Positions 8,401-16,569 of a stretch of 47,354 bases of DNA are shown here, one piece after another. Position 1 is the first letter of the stretch. The number at the start of each line of letters is the position of its first letter. This stretch comes from Caballeronia sp. dw_19 (GTDB taxonomy: Bacteria; Pseudomonadota; Gammaproteobacteria; Burkholderiales; Burkholderiaceae): positions 1 through 47,354 of the forward strand of contig NZ_JAAVUQ010000051.1 of NCBI RefSeq assembly GCF_018449515.1. The letters run 5' to 3'. A model generated the notes under the pieces. It ran no database searches. It was not told the DNA's origin and saw only the letters and a list, made by a program, of their open reading frames with translations. The position numbers were made by a program, and so were the translations under genes.

Positions 8401-11400
8401 CGTCGAAACCGGCCTCCTGCAACAGGAGCGCGATTTCGGCGGCGGACAGCCAAGTCCGCTTTGCGGACTCGCTGGCATCGAGATTAAAGACGATGTCGGA
8501 GAAACGGCTGCGGCGCGCTTCGGTGATGATGACCAGCGCGCCCGGCGAGAGCCAGCCGCGCATTGCGTCAACGAACGCGCGCGGATTCGATTGCGCCGCG
8601 AGCGCGTGACTTGCAACCAGCACGTCGTAGTGATTCGCCGCGCCGCTGCCGAGCTTCGGCCGTGCGCCGCGCTCCAGCGTGACTGTATGCACGGCGGGGT
8701 ACGCGGCTGTGTCGAAAGTACTCAGTTGTTCATCGGTTCCGGCGATCGTGCAATCCACGCGCGACAACGGCAAATGCATGCCCAGCGGCTGCAATACATC
8801 GCTTTCGGGCGAATCGATTTCGAGCAGGCGCAAGCGGCGCGGCTGCTTCCATGAATCGATGGCGGCGTTCACGCAATCGCCCACCAGTTGATTCACGAAC
8901 GACCAGGTCGGCGAGCCTTCAAAGAAATGCTCGACCAGGCTGCTGCGTGCGGCCGGCAAAATCTCAACGCCAGACTTCTCGCCGCGCAGTACCGGCGCGA
9001 GCGCGCTGCCGCAATGCGCGAGCAACGTCAATTCCGCGACGTGTGACGACGACTGCGCAAGCAGCTCACGCCAGAGTGCGTCGGTGGGCGGCAAGCTCTC
9101 GCAGGCGGCTTCATCGCGAATCAGGCGACCGCTCGCGTCCCAGCTTGCGAGACCGTCCTCAACGAGCATGTCCACCAGCCGCGCAAGCAGCGCCGGATGG
9201 GCGCACGGCGGCAGCGTGGACTGATTGAACACATCGAGCGCTTCGAGCGCGTGCAAGGCGTATGCGCTCGCGAGCACGTCGAGCAACGGCAGCACTTCGG
9301 TGAGATGCGTCGTGCGGCGCGCATCGTCTTCGGTGGACGCCGCGCCTCGTGCCGACAACGCGTTCGCAACCAGTCCAGCCGAGGCCGGCAGCGTACGCGC
9401 GTGCGCGTCGCCGGACAGCGGTTTTGCGTCGAGCACATAGGCGAAGCGTGCAGGCGCGCTCGGACGGCGCGCGTTCAGATCCACGCGGCGGAACCGGCAT
9501 GCGCTTAGCCGCGCGACGATGACACCGTGTTCATCGGCGAATTCAAACGATGCCACCAGCGAATGCGGACTGCGGCGCTCGACCCGTGCGAGCACATACT
9601 TGACGGCCTCACCGCCGAGGAAGTCGATCCGTCCGAGTTGCACCGGCACATACGCGGCGTGATCGGCAACGCCTTCTTCGACACCCGCCGCCAGCAACGC
9701 GAACAGCGGATGAAAACCGCTGTCCATCAACGCCGGATGGAACGTGTACAGATCCGGGTTGCGGCCGGGAACGGCACACGCCAACGGCATCGCGACTTCG
9801 GCGAGCGCGAGGTTATCGTCGGCAATGCGAACCGTTTGAACCCACTGGAATGCCGGACCGTAGGCAAGACCGATGTTCGTGGCTTGTTCGTACAGCGTCG
9901 CGCCGTCGAGCGCCGGCAGCGTCATGAGCCGCTCAAGTTCCTCACGCGGCACCGAGGCTGGCGCGCTCATGTCGGGACCGCCCGACAGCAGACGTCCTGT
10001 CACATTCAGCGTCCATGCCGCGTCACTCATGCGGTCGCGCGTTTCGATCGTGAACGCGGCAGTGCGCGGATCGACACTCAGGCGCAAGAGCTTTGAATGC
10101 TGTGCGCGGAACACCACCGGCACGCGAATCTCGACGTTCTCGACCGCGCAGGTTTCCGTGCCGAAGAACACGCGCGCGGCCGCCAGCGCCATCTCCACAT
10201 ACCCCGCGCCCGGGAACGCGATATTGCCGTCCACCACGTGATCGGCCAGCATCGGCAGCCGTTCCGGATCGATATCGTTTTCCCATGCGAGCGCCTGATC
10301 GCGCAGCCGATACCCCAGCAGCGGATGCTCGCGATGCCGGTTCACCAGGTCATACGCTTCCGCAGTCGGGCCTTGCCAGAAGTGCTCGTGCTGCCACGGA
10401 TAACCCGGCAACGCGATGCGTGCCGGCGCACGATCCGTGGGTGCAAAGCGATCCAGATCCGCACGCGCGCCATTGGCCAGCGCCGCGTACAGCGCGTGCT
10501 CCAACATCTGTGCGCTGTCGTGATTGCGCTTTAACGTGGACAGCGCGCGCACCGGCAATTCCAGGTCGTCGCAGGTCTGCTTCACGTAGTGACGCAGGAT
10601 GGAATGCGGGCCGACTTCGAGAAAAATCCGCACGCCCGCGCGGGCGAGGTGCGCGATGGCATCGCCGAAATGCACCGGTTCGCGAATGTTGCGCCACCAG
10701 TAATCGGCATCGAGCTGATCGCCTGGAAAGTCCGCGCCTGTCACCGTCGAGATGAAACGGCGCACCGATTCCTGCGGCGCCAGGTCCGCGAGGCCGTCGA
10801 GCACCGCGCCTTGAATCCGGTCCATGTGCGAGCTATGGAACGCGTAGTCCAGGTCGAGCATCTGGAAGAACGTGCGGCTATCGCGCAGCGCATCTTCAAT
10901 TTTTTGCAGGCCTTCGAGCGAACCGGCCAGCGTGACCGCTTGCGGACTGTTTATGCCGGCTATTTCCACCGATGCCGCAAGCCCCAGTTCCGCGATGCGC
11001 GTGCGCATCGCGATCTCGCTCATGCCTACCGCCGCCATGCGTCCCAAGCCCCGTGTCAGCGCCTGAGCCTGACTTCTGACCTTGATGACCCGCACCGCCT
11101 GCGCCAGCGTCAGGGCGCCCGATGCCCACGCCGCGCCGATCTCGCCCACGCTATGGCCGAGACACGCGTCGTACAGGACGCCGCGCGCTTCGATCACCCG
11201 CACAATGCCCACCTGGATTGCGAACAACAGCGGTTGCGCGTTTTCCGTTGCGTCGAGCCACGCGGCTGTTGCGCCCGCGCGCAATACGTCGAGCAGCGAC
11301 GCGCTGCCGTCGGCGCACCAGTGTGCATCGACTTCTTCCAGCGCGGCACGGAACAGCGGCTCTTCGTCGACCAGACGCTTGCCCATCTCCGCCCACTGCG

Positions 11401-13039
11401 CGCCGTTTCCGGAGAACACGAGCGCTAGACGGTCGTCGTCGCCGGGGCTGGTGCCGCGGACCAGCGCGTTGGCGTCGCCGGTTGGGTCCTCGCCTTTGCT
11501 CAGGCTTTCGAGCAATGCACGCGCGTCAACTGCGTTCGACGGCGCGATGATCGCGCGTTCGCTCAGCCACTGGCGTCCGCGCGCCGAGCTGACGGCCAGC
11601 GTATTCCAGGGCGTGCCCGCGTCCAGCATGGCGACGTAGCGCGCGGCGATGGCGGCCAGCGCTTCCGGTGCGCGCGCCGTCACGCAAAGCGGCAATAACG
11701 CGATATCTTTTGCGATATCGGTTTGAGCATCAGCGGCTGGTGTGCGTAGCGGCGCTTCGCGCAGCACCACGTGCGCATTGGTCCCGCCGAAGCCGAACGA
11801 GTTCACGCCCATCACGAGCGGCTCGCTGCTATGGAGCGGCGTAAGCCGGTCCACGACTTTCAACCTGCCGCCTTCGAAGTCGATGCGCGGATTCGGCGTC
11901 TTGAAGTGCAGCGACTCGGGCACCGCGCGATGCTTCAGGCTCAGGATGGTCTTGAACAAACCCGCCATGCCGGACGCCGTCTCGAGGTGGCCGACATTCG
12001 TCTTCACCGACCCGATCAGCAACGGCTTGTCAGCCGGCCGCCCAACCGATGCCGCTTCGACCAGCGCCCGCGCTTCAATGGGGTCTCCCACCGCCGTGCC
12101 CGTGCCGTGTGCCTCCAGATAGGCGAGTTCGCTCGGATCGATACCCGCGCGCTGGTACACGCTCTTCAGCAGCGCCGCTTGCGCAGCCGACGTTGGAACG
12201 CTGATTCCACCGCGCGAATGGCCGTCGGAATTGACGCCCGAGCCCGCGATCACCGCGTGGATCGTATCGCCGTCGGCGAGGGCTTTATCCAGCGGCTTGA
12301 GGAGCACGAATGCGCCGCCTTCGGCGCGCACGTAGCCGTCGCCGGAGGCATCGAATGCGCGGCAACGGCCTGTGGGCGACAACATCGACGCCTTCGAGAA
12401 GCCGATGAACGCCGACGGATGTGTCAACACGTTCACGCCGCCGGCAAGCGCCATGTCGGCATCGCCTGCTTGCAACGATTGGCACGCCTGATGGAGCGCG
12501 ACCAGCGACGACGAGCAGGCGGTATCGATCGACATGCTCGGGCCCCGCAGGTCGAATACATACGACACGCGATTCGACGCAATGCTCAGCGTGGTGCCCG
12601 TAGCCGTGTAGGCATCGATGCCACTCACGTCGTCCATGCCGCGATGGCCGTAATCCGTATTCGCCACGCCCACATAGACGGCGCAGTTGCGCCCTGCCAT
12701 CTCGCGCGGGGGCAGACTCGCGTCTTCAAAGGTTTCCCACGCGAGTTCCAGCAGCAGGCGCTGCTGCGGGTCCATCTGCGTGGCTTCGCGACGGGAGATG
12801 CCGAAGAAAGCGGCGTCGAATCCCGCGACGTTGTCGAGCACGCCCGCCGCGAACGTGTAGCTCTTGCCCGGCTCGCGTTTTGACGGGTGCTGGTAGAACT
12901 CGGTGCCGAAGCGATCAGGCGGGATTTGCGTGACCGCGTCGCGGCCGGTGGACAGCAACTGCCAGAAGTCATCGGGAGTGGTCACGCCGCCCGGAAACCG
13001 GCAGGCCATTCCTATTATTGCGATTGGTTTGGTCATCAT
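5438..13039 (-). CDS. wcbR: Type I highly reducing polyketide/fatty-acid synthase, WcbR-like (KS-AT-DH-psiMT-ER-KR-ACP)
   Basis: The 2533-aa multidomain synthase has domains in this order. KS is at about 4-430 (C175 in DTACSSS, H311 in EAHGTGT, H351 in NVGHLE). AT is at about 540-860 (S630 in GHSVGE; YAFH at 732-735 suggests malonyl). DH is at about 900-1190 (H934 in DHVVDGNIAFPG, D1106 in HPALMDSGF). A methyltransferase-like region spans about 1240-1570. A structural KR half is at about 1585-1760. ER is at about 1785-2105 (GGAGGVGIAA). KR is at about 2130-2310 (GGTGGLG, Y2277). ACP is at about 2400-2475 (S2436 in MDSLMG). There is no thioesterase. The MT region reads LLEIDSPESD where a glycine-rich SAM loop is expected, so it is probably inactive. 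The set predicts an iteratively made, fully saturated chain left on the ACP. The ATG overlaps the upstream stop (TAATG) and its TGA overlaps the lpxC start. Confidence 0.93.
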   Translation of the reverse strand: MMTKPIAIIGMACRFPGGVTTPDDFWQLLSTGRDAVTQIPPDRFGTEFYQHPSKREPGKSYTFAAGVLDNVAGFDAAFFGISRREATQMDPQQRLLLELAWETFEDASLPPREMAGRNCAVYVGVANTDYGHRGMDDVSGIDAYTATGTTLSIASNRVSYVFDLRGPSMSIDTACSSSLVALHQACQSLQAGDADMALAGGVNVLTHPSAFIGFSKASMLSPTGRCRAFDASGDGYVRAEGGAFVLLKPLDKALADGDTIHAVIAGSGVNSDGHSRGGISVPTSAAQAALLKSVYQRAGIDPSELAYLEAHGTGTAVGDPIEARALVEAASVGRPADKPLLIGSVKTNVGHLETASGMAGLFKTILSLKHRAVPESLHFKTPNPRIDFEGGRLKVVDRLTPLHSSEPLVMGVNSFGFGGTNAHVVLREAPLRTPAADAQTDIAKDIALLPLCVTARAPEALAAIAARYVAMLDAGTPWNTLAVSSARGRQWLSERAIIAPSNAVDARALLESLSKGEDPTGDANALVRGTSPGDDDRLALVFSGNGAQWAEMGKRLVDEEPLFRAALEEVDAHWCADGSASLLDVLRAGATAAWLDATENAQPLLFAIQVGIVRVIEARGVLYDACLGHSVGEIGAAWASGALTLAQAVRVIKVRSQAQALTRGLGRMAAVGMSEIAMRTRIAELGLAASVEIAGINSPQAVTLAGSLEGLQKIEDALRDSRTFFQMLDLDYAFHSSHMDRIQGAVLDGLADLAPQESVRRFISTVTGADFPGDQLDADYWWRNIREPVHFGDAIAHLARAGVRIFLEVGPHSILRHYVKQTCDDLELPVRALSTLKRNHDSAQMLEHALYAALANGARADLDRFAPTDRAPARIALPGYPWQHEHFWQGPTAEAYDLVNRHREHPLLGYRLRDQALAWENDIDPERLPMLADHVVDGNIAFPGAGYVEMALAAARVFFGTETCAVENVEIRVPVVFRAQHSKLLRLSVDPRTAAFTIETRDRMSDAAWTLNVTGRLLSGGPDMSAPASVPREELERLMTLPALDGATLYEQATNIGLAYGPAFQWVQTVRIADDNLALAEVAMPLACAVPGRNPDLYTFHPALMDSGFHPLFALLAAGVEEGVADHAAYVPVQLGRIDFLGGEAVKYVLARVERRSPHSLVASFEFADEHGVIVARLSACRFRRVDLNARRPSAPARFAYVLDAKPLSGDAHARTLPASAGLVANALSARGAASTEDDARRTTHLTEVLPLLDVLASAYALHALEALDVFNQSTLPPCAHPALLARLVDMLVEDGLASWDASGRLIRDEAACESLPPTDALWRELLAQSSSHVAELTLLAHCGSALAPVLRGEKSGVEILPAARSSLVEHFFEGSPTWSFVNQLVGDCVNAAIDSWKQPRRLRLLEIDSPESDVLQPLGMHLPLSRVDCTIAGTDEQLSTFDTAAYPAVHTVTLERGARPKLGSGAANHYDVLVASHALAAQSNPRAFVDAMRGWLSPGALVIITEARRSRFSDIVFNLDASESAKRTWLSAAEIALLLQEAGFDDVFQHVEQGLDLEGAPTLVVARQPSAPENTSAQDSRPKQSWALLTTGASSALHTAIAAELDTEGQDVSCVALSAASTLGVENVVFIAPDLAGEDVLSSQRDLSLALARLVRDLTRNPGAPAPKLWIVTRGGAPLIVGPESVSQQTDAAALHPEQATLWGLGRVIANEHPELSCRLVDVHPACANPAASLVGELLAADAEEEVLLTPSGRHVPRMLPAATAALRQPVPASAGHARVEAVLGFGTPGSLRNLEWFPLPDRELAADEVEIEPVATGLNFRDVMYAMGLLSDEAVENGFAGATIGMELSGRIVRVGRDITGFRPGDAVLGFAPASFASRVRTRVVAIAHKPAQMTFEEAATIPTTFFTAWYALCELARLRPGERVLIHGGAGGVGIAAIQLARHFGAEVFATAGSREKREFVRLLGADHVLDSRSLLFADEIRERTGGAGVDIVLNSLAGEAMVRSIDTLRPFGRFLELGKRDFYENSRIGLRPFRNNISYFGIDADQLMIVLPDLTARLFADVMKLFTDGVLHPLPYRAFPAERVEDAFRHMQQARQIGKVLVTYSGGTPAPAHAAVTPDALRLNDSAAYLVVGGTGGLGFSTARWMVERGARHITLASRRGVLAPALADEVRTWEGVQVHVAACDITDNEAVHALIRDIDARGLPLKGVVHSAMLVDDGLIRNLDDARFNAVLAPKVAGAWNLHRATRACTLDAFVVYSSATTFLGNPGQGSYVAANTFLEALVGQRRAAGLAGTVMAWGPIDDVGFLARNEETREALQARIGGLSITSAEALAALEQALLDGRSGEAVLRLDWNVVARGMPAADAQRYSELHTRGAAEVTRECGAHIRALSRTDALWFAEETLQSQIARILHMSPEKIGKDRSLADMGMDSLMGMELGMAVEESFGVKFSVMALAEGATVVSLARRIVDSVMTGDAEGASLDAPDEASVLAARHGIEDETRALAEPDTEAELESVSEAALADTTGGTH

Positions 13040-14571
13040 TATTTTGTCGTTTGCAGCTGACTCGCCGATTCCGTCAGGGAATCGCGCGTGTCGATAGCAC
13101 GGAGCACGGCCTGCCCGAGTTCATCGACACTCAAGTTTTCCGCCTTTGCCGGCGCAGACCCAAAGCTGCGCCAGATGAAGTAGTCGGTACGCGCCGGTTG
13201 CGCGCCCAAGCCCGCGAACACATGCGGGAGCGCCGGCACATGGTCGCCGTAGAAGCACAAAACGGTGTCCCGGCCGCGCGCTCTCAGATGCGCGAGCAAG
13301 CGAGCCACCATGGCGTCCGCGTTGGCGAGATGACGCAGGTACACGGTGAGGTCACGCCACTGCGCGTCCTCGCCCAACGAGTGATACGCCGCCGATTCGC
13401 CAGGTGCAGCGGTTTCGAGATGCAACGGACCGTGGTTTTCCATCGTCATCGAAAAGATGAAAGCGGGATGGCGCGCGGTGGCGTCAAGCTGCTCCACGAT
13501 GGCGTCGGCGACGGCTGAATCCGCTATGTACGGACCCGACCGCGCTGCGTCGCCGAAGCCTGTGATATCGGTGAAACGGTCGAACCCGAGCAGGCCGAAA
13601 ACGCGGTCCCGGCCGAAGAAGTCGGCGTAGTACGGGTGAACCGCGAACGTCCGGTAGCCCGCCCGCTTGAACCACGAGGCCAGCGACGCGCACGGCCGCC
13701 GCAAGAAAGCGTACGGATAAAAGCGCGCATAACCCAGGCGCTGTTCCTGCAAGCCCGTCAGCAGCGAAAATTCCGTGCGCATGGTGTTCGCCCCCCACGC
13801 CGGCACCGTGAGCTCGCCGTGCTGGAAAGACTCGCGCCGGGCAGTATCGATATTCTGCAGCAGCGACGCTTTGATGGCCGGCCCGAGCCGGCGAGCGTCG
13901 AAGAACGATTCGCTCTGGATCACGATCACATCGGGTTTATGGGCTGGCGCGCCCTGTGCAAACGGGCCCGTTTCAACCGCCCGACGGAACGCTTGCACCG
14001 TGGCTGGCCGCAGCCCGTTCAGCAGATAAGCCACGAAAACAGCAAAGAAACCGTGACGGCGTTGGTCGTCGGCGGGAACGAGGGTGAGCGGCATGCCCGC
14101 CGCGAGCCGATAACCCAGCGCAAGCGAGGCCGCAACAACCAGCAGCGCCACGCCCCACACATTCGGCGTCAATGCGCGATCAGCAATAAAACTCGCGACG
14201 AAAACACCCGCGCCGACTGCAGCGCCCGCCATGGTCAGCGTGCTCAGAAATGGCAGATAAAGCCGCGGATGCGAGAAGAGCTGGCTAAATAGGCTGAGAT
14301 CGGTGAACACGAAAGGCTCGCGCAGCGACGCATATTTTGCATTGCTCACAGCCGTCATCAGGCCGACGAGCGCCACCGTGACAAACCCCGAAGACCAGGG
14401 CCGCGCGCTCGCCGCGAACGCCAGCGCGTAGAGAAAGATTGCGCCCGTCACGTGGAGTGCCACGCCCGCTGCCGAACGACGCCATGATGCACGCGGCACG
14501 GCGAGCGCATCCACCAGGAATGACAACGCAATAGCAGCCGGCAGGCTGACGATGAGCACGCGAAGAAGCAC
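13039..14571 (-). CDS. wcbQ: Membrane LTA-synthase/sulfatase-superfamily protein, WcbQ-like
   Basis: The 510-aa protein has about five N-terminal membrane helices (near 3-20, 37-54, 62-78, 110-130, 139-156) and a C-terminal alkaline-phosphatase-fold domain facing the periplasm. Metal and nucleophile motifs are visible: VIVIQSESFFD (E221), the candidate nucleophile Thr in WGANTMRTEF (T263), FSMTMENHGP and LCFYGDHVPALPH. Relatives (LtaS, MdoB/OpgB) transfer phosphoglycerol or phosphoethanolamine, and others are sulfatases. The GTG at 14571-14569 is taken as the start because it overlaps the TAG stop of the upstream SDR by one base and places the first helix at the N-terminus. The longer in-frame ATG at 14745 would add 58 non-membrane residues that overlap the SDR. 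The likely role is a periplasmic headgroup transfer to capsule lipid or sugar, but the substrate is unknown. Confidence 0.82.
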   Translation of the reverse strand: MLLRVLIVSLPAAIALSFLVDALAVPRASWRRSAAGVALHVTGAIFLYALAFAASARPWSSGFVTVALVGLMTAVSNAKYASLREPFVFTDLSLFSQLFSHPRLYLPFLSTLTMAGAAVGAGVFVASFIADRALTPNVWGVALLVVAASLALGYRLAAGMPLTLVPADDQRRHGFFAVFVAYLLNGLRPATVQAFRRAVETGPFAQGAPAHKPDVIVIQSESFFDARRLGPAIKASLLQNIDTARRESFQHGELTVPAWGANTMRTEFSLLTGLQEQRLGYARFYPYAFLRRPCASLASWFKRAGYRTFAVHPYYADFFGRDRVFGLLGFDRFTDITGFGDAARSGPYIADSAVADAIVEQLDATARHPAFIFSMTMENHGPLHLETAAPGESAAYHSLGEDAQWRDLTVYLRHLANADAMVARLLAHLRARGRDTVLCFYGDHVPALPHVFAGLGAQPARTDYFIWRSFGSAPAKAENLSVDELGQAVLRAIDTRDSLTESASQLQTTK

Positions 14572-15356
14572 TAGCGCTCCTGGCTCGGGGCATACGACAA
14601 ACCCCCAAGAATGGCGTCGGCCAACGTGGCGGGTAAGAAGCCCAGCAGTTTCGTGCCGAACGCAAGCAGAGCCGGGAATGCGATTTCGGAGCGGTTCGCG
14701 GCGAGCTTTAGCTGGATGTGGCGCGCCGCTTTTGCCGCGGACCACATGAAGGGTTTATCTCCGGGGAACGCGTCGCTCATCGACGTCTCTACAAAGCCCG
14801 GAAACACCACCGACAAGCGCACGCCGTGGCGCTTCAACAAGGGACGTACCGATTCTCCATAGGCCTTGAGCGCAGACTTGCTCGCGCAATAGGCCGGCGA
14901 GATCGCCATGCCGCGCAGCGCAGCGATGGATGCGATCAATGCGATCTGTCCGCTACGGCGTGCGCGCATGCGAGCCGCCACCGGGAGGACCGCGTGCATG
15001 CTGCCATAGAAATTCGTATCGACGATATGCGCCGTGCGCTCGAGATCTTCCCAGTCGCTGGCCGTTGCAATCGTGCTTGCCACGCCCGCATTGGCGATCA
15101 GCAAGTCGACCGGATGACGGTCGTCGAATTGATCGAGCCATGCGAGCATGTCCGGCGCGTTGCGTACATCGACTGCGCCCACCACCGCCGTTGCGCCTTG
15201 TTTGCGACACAGTTCAGCACAGGCTTCGAGCCGCTCCACGTTGCGTCCCACCAGCCCGATCACCACGCCCGGGCGCGCGTACGCGAGCGCGAGTGCGCGG
15301 CCAAGACCGGCGCTGGCTCCCGTGATGACGATATGGCGCGGCGCCGCGCTAGTCAT
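14571..15356 (-). CDS. wcbP: Short-chain dehydrogenase/reductase, WcbP-like (possible 3-ketosphinganine-type reductase)
   Basis: The 261-aa classical SDR has the NAD(P)-binding TGASAGLG (12-19), LIANAGVAS (NAG 89-91), S143 in LIASIAALRG and the catalytic Y156-x3-K160 in AYCASKSAL. VGRN at about 36-39 after beta-2 suggests NADPH. A hydrophobic C-terminus (about 225-255, LLAFGTKLLGFLPATLADAIL) could be a membrane-associating segment, as in lipid-acting SDRs such as 3-ketodihydrosphingosine reductase. The start at 15356 overlaps the end of kpsS by 8 nt (ATGACTAG). The longer in-frame start at 15461 would overlap kpsS by over 100 nt and is rejected. With the PKS and the alpha-oxoamine synthase in the same operon, reduction of an amino-ketone lipid is a reasonable role. 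An ordinary capsule-sugar reductase remains possible. Confidence 0.85.
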   Translation of the reverse strand: MTSAAPRHIVITGASAGLGRALALAYARPGVVIGLVGRNVERLEACAELCRKQGATAVVGAVDVRNAPDMLAWLDQFDDRHPVDLLIANAGVASTIATASDWEDLERTAHIVDTNFYGSMHAVLPVAARMRARRSGQIALIASIAALRGMAISPAYCASKSALKAYGESVRPLLKRHGVRLSVVFPGFVETSMSDAFPGDKPFMWSAAKAARHIQLKLAANRSEIAFPALLAFGTKLLGFLPATLADAILGGLSYAPSQER

Positions 15357-16569
15357 GCGATGCAGCCTCCAGGCGATCGGCCGCACACGTGCTCGCCATG
15401 GCGATACCCGTGCGGGTGTAGAAGTCGCCGTTGATCTGCGTCTTGTGCACCACGTAGTCAAGGAAGGTCTGATACAAACTCATGTCCGGCGCGTGGGCCT
15501 GGGTCCAAAAGTCGTCAATGCCGCCCTGCCAGGTCAGGCCGTCCATGTTGTAGATCGCCGTGCCAAGCGCGATCAGGGGGCAACGGTGATGCAGCGCTGA
15601 GAGACCCACCGTGCTGTTCACCACCACCGCGCCTTGCGCGTTTTCGAGCAACGTCGGCAGATGCCCGGCGTCCATGAAGACAAGCCGGTCCTCCATGCTG
15701 TATTCGCGGGCGAGGCTCGTTGCGTACCGCCGATAGTCGATCAGCCCCGTGTCAAGCGGATGATTCTTGATGACAAGCCATGCGTTCGCCGGCGCATTTT
15801 CTGCGAATGAGTGTATGACCTTGTCGATTGCGTGCCGCACGCCGTCGAATGGCGAATGCACCACTATTTGGGAATCGGAGTTCAGTTGCAGCGGAAAAAT
15901 AAAGTATGGATGACCTGCGGCAAGCAGCTTGCGCGTGGCTTCCTCGGCTAGCCGCCGGTGACGGCGCTCGTGTAACGCGCGCGATGCGAGGCCCGCATAT
16001 TCCACGAAGCCATTGCGCGGTCGATGCGTCTCGTAATGGGGAAAGCGCGATTTGTAAAGCGTATTAGCCGCCCGATATGCGATGTCGTGGAATGCGCGTT
16101 CGTAAAGATTGTAGCCAGTGGGCTTGCCTGCCGGGCTTCGGGGAATGGCCGCTCGTTGCGAGTGATACCACGCCGGATCGCGCGGCATTTTTGAATTTCC
16201 GTTGACGCCGTGCTGCTCAAGGGTTACCCAATGCGGTCGCACGTAGCCTTCCTCGAATACGTGGACGCGAATGCCGAGGGATTCTGCCACGGGACGCGCG
16301 CTTGTGTGAATTCGACGGCAATCGCCGAACATAAGCAGGTCGGTGTAGTTTCCCGACTGCATTTCCTTCACGTACCAATCCGCTAAGCCTTTAGCCGTGC
16401 CCGAATAGTTCGCCACGGAGTTCTTAGTTTTTTCCTTGACCGAATACAATAAATCACCGCCGCAAAAATTGACTTTGCGGACGTTGTGATTGCGGTCGTT
16501 AAGAACACTGGCTAGCTCGCGAAAAAACGGTGAAGCCGTGCCTTGTAGGACAAGGAAGGAACGTTGCAT
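15349..16569 (-). CDS. kpsS: KpsS-family capsule linker beta-Kdo transferase (WcbO-like)
   Basis: The 406-aa cytoplasmic protein starts MQRSFLVLQG-ASPFFRELA, the usual beginning of KpsS/LipB proteins. Further family stretches are FGDCRRIHTSARPVAESLGIRVHVFEEGYVRPHWVTLE, AWLVIKNHPLDTG, and VVVNSTVGLSALHHRCPLIALG followed by AIYNMDGLTWQG. KpsS puts the first beta-Kdo on the lipid acceptor, after which KpsC extends the linker. The start at 16569 is chosen to match the family N-terminus. An upstream in-frame TTG (16674) would add 35 residues unlike the family, and no strong Shine-Dalgarno was seen for either. It is the first gene of the seven-gene minus-strand operon and divergent from kpsE. Confidence 0.9.
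   Translation of the reverse strand: MQRSFLVLQGTASPFFRELASVLNDRNHNVRKVNFCGGDLLYSVKEKTKNSVANYSGTAKGLADWYVKEMQSGNYTDLLMFGDCRRIHTSARPVAESLGIRVHVFEEGYVRPHWVTLEQHGVNGNSKMPRDPAWYHSQRAAIPRSPAGKPTGYNLYERAFHDIAYRAANTLYKSRFPHYETHRPRNGFVEYAGLASRALHERRHRRLAEEATRKLLAAGHPYFIFPLQLNSDSQIVVHSPFDGVRHAIDKVIHSFAENAPANAWLVIKNHPLDTGLIDYRRYATSLAREYSMEDRLVFMDAGHLPTLLENAQGAVVVNSTVGLSALHHRCPLIALGTAIYNMDGLTWQGGIDDFWTQAHAPDMSLYQTFLDYVVHKTQINGDFYTRTGIAMASTCAADRLEAASHD

Noticed and set aside
14571..14745. N-terminal 58-residue extension of the LTA-synthase-like protein
   Set aside because: It overlaps the SDR gene and has no membrane character. The GTG overlapping the SDR stop fits better.
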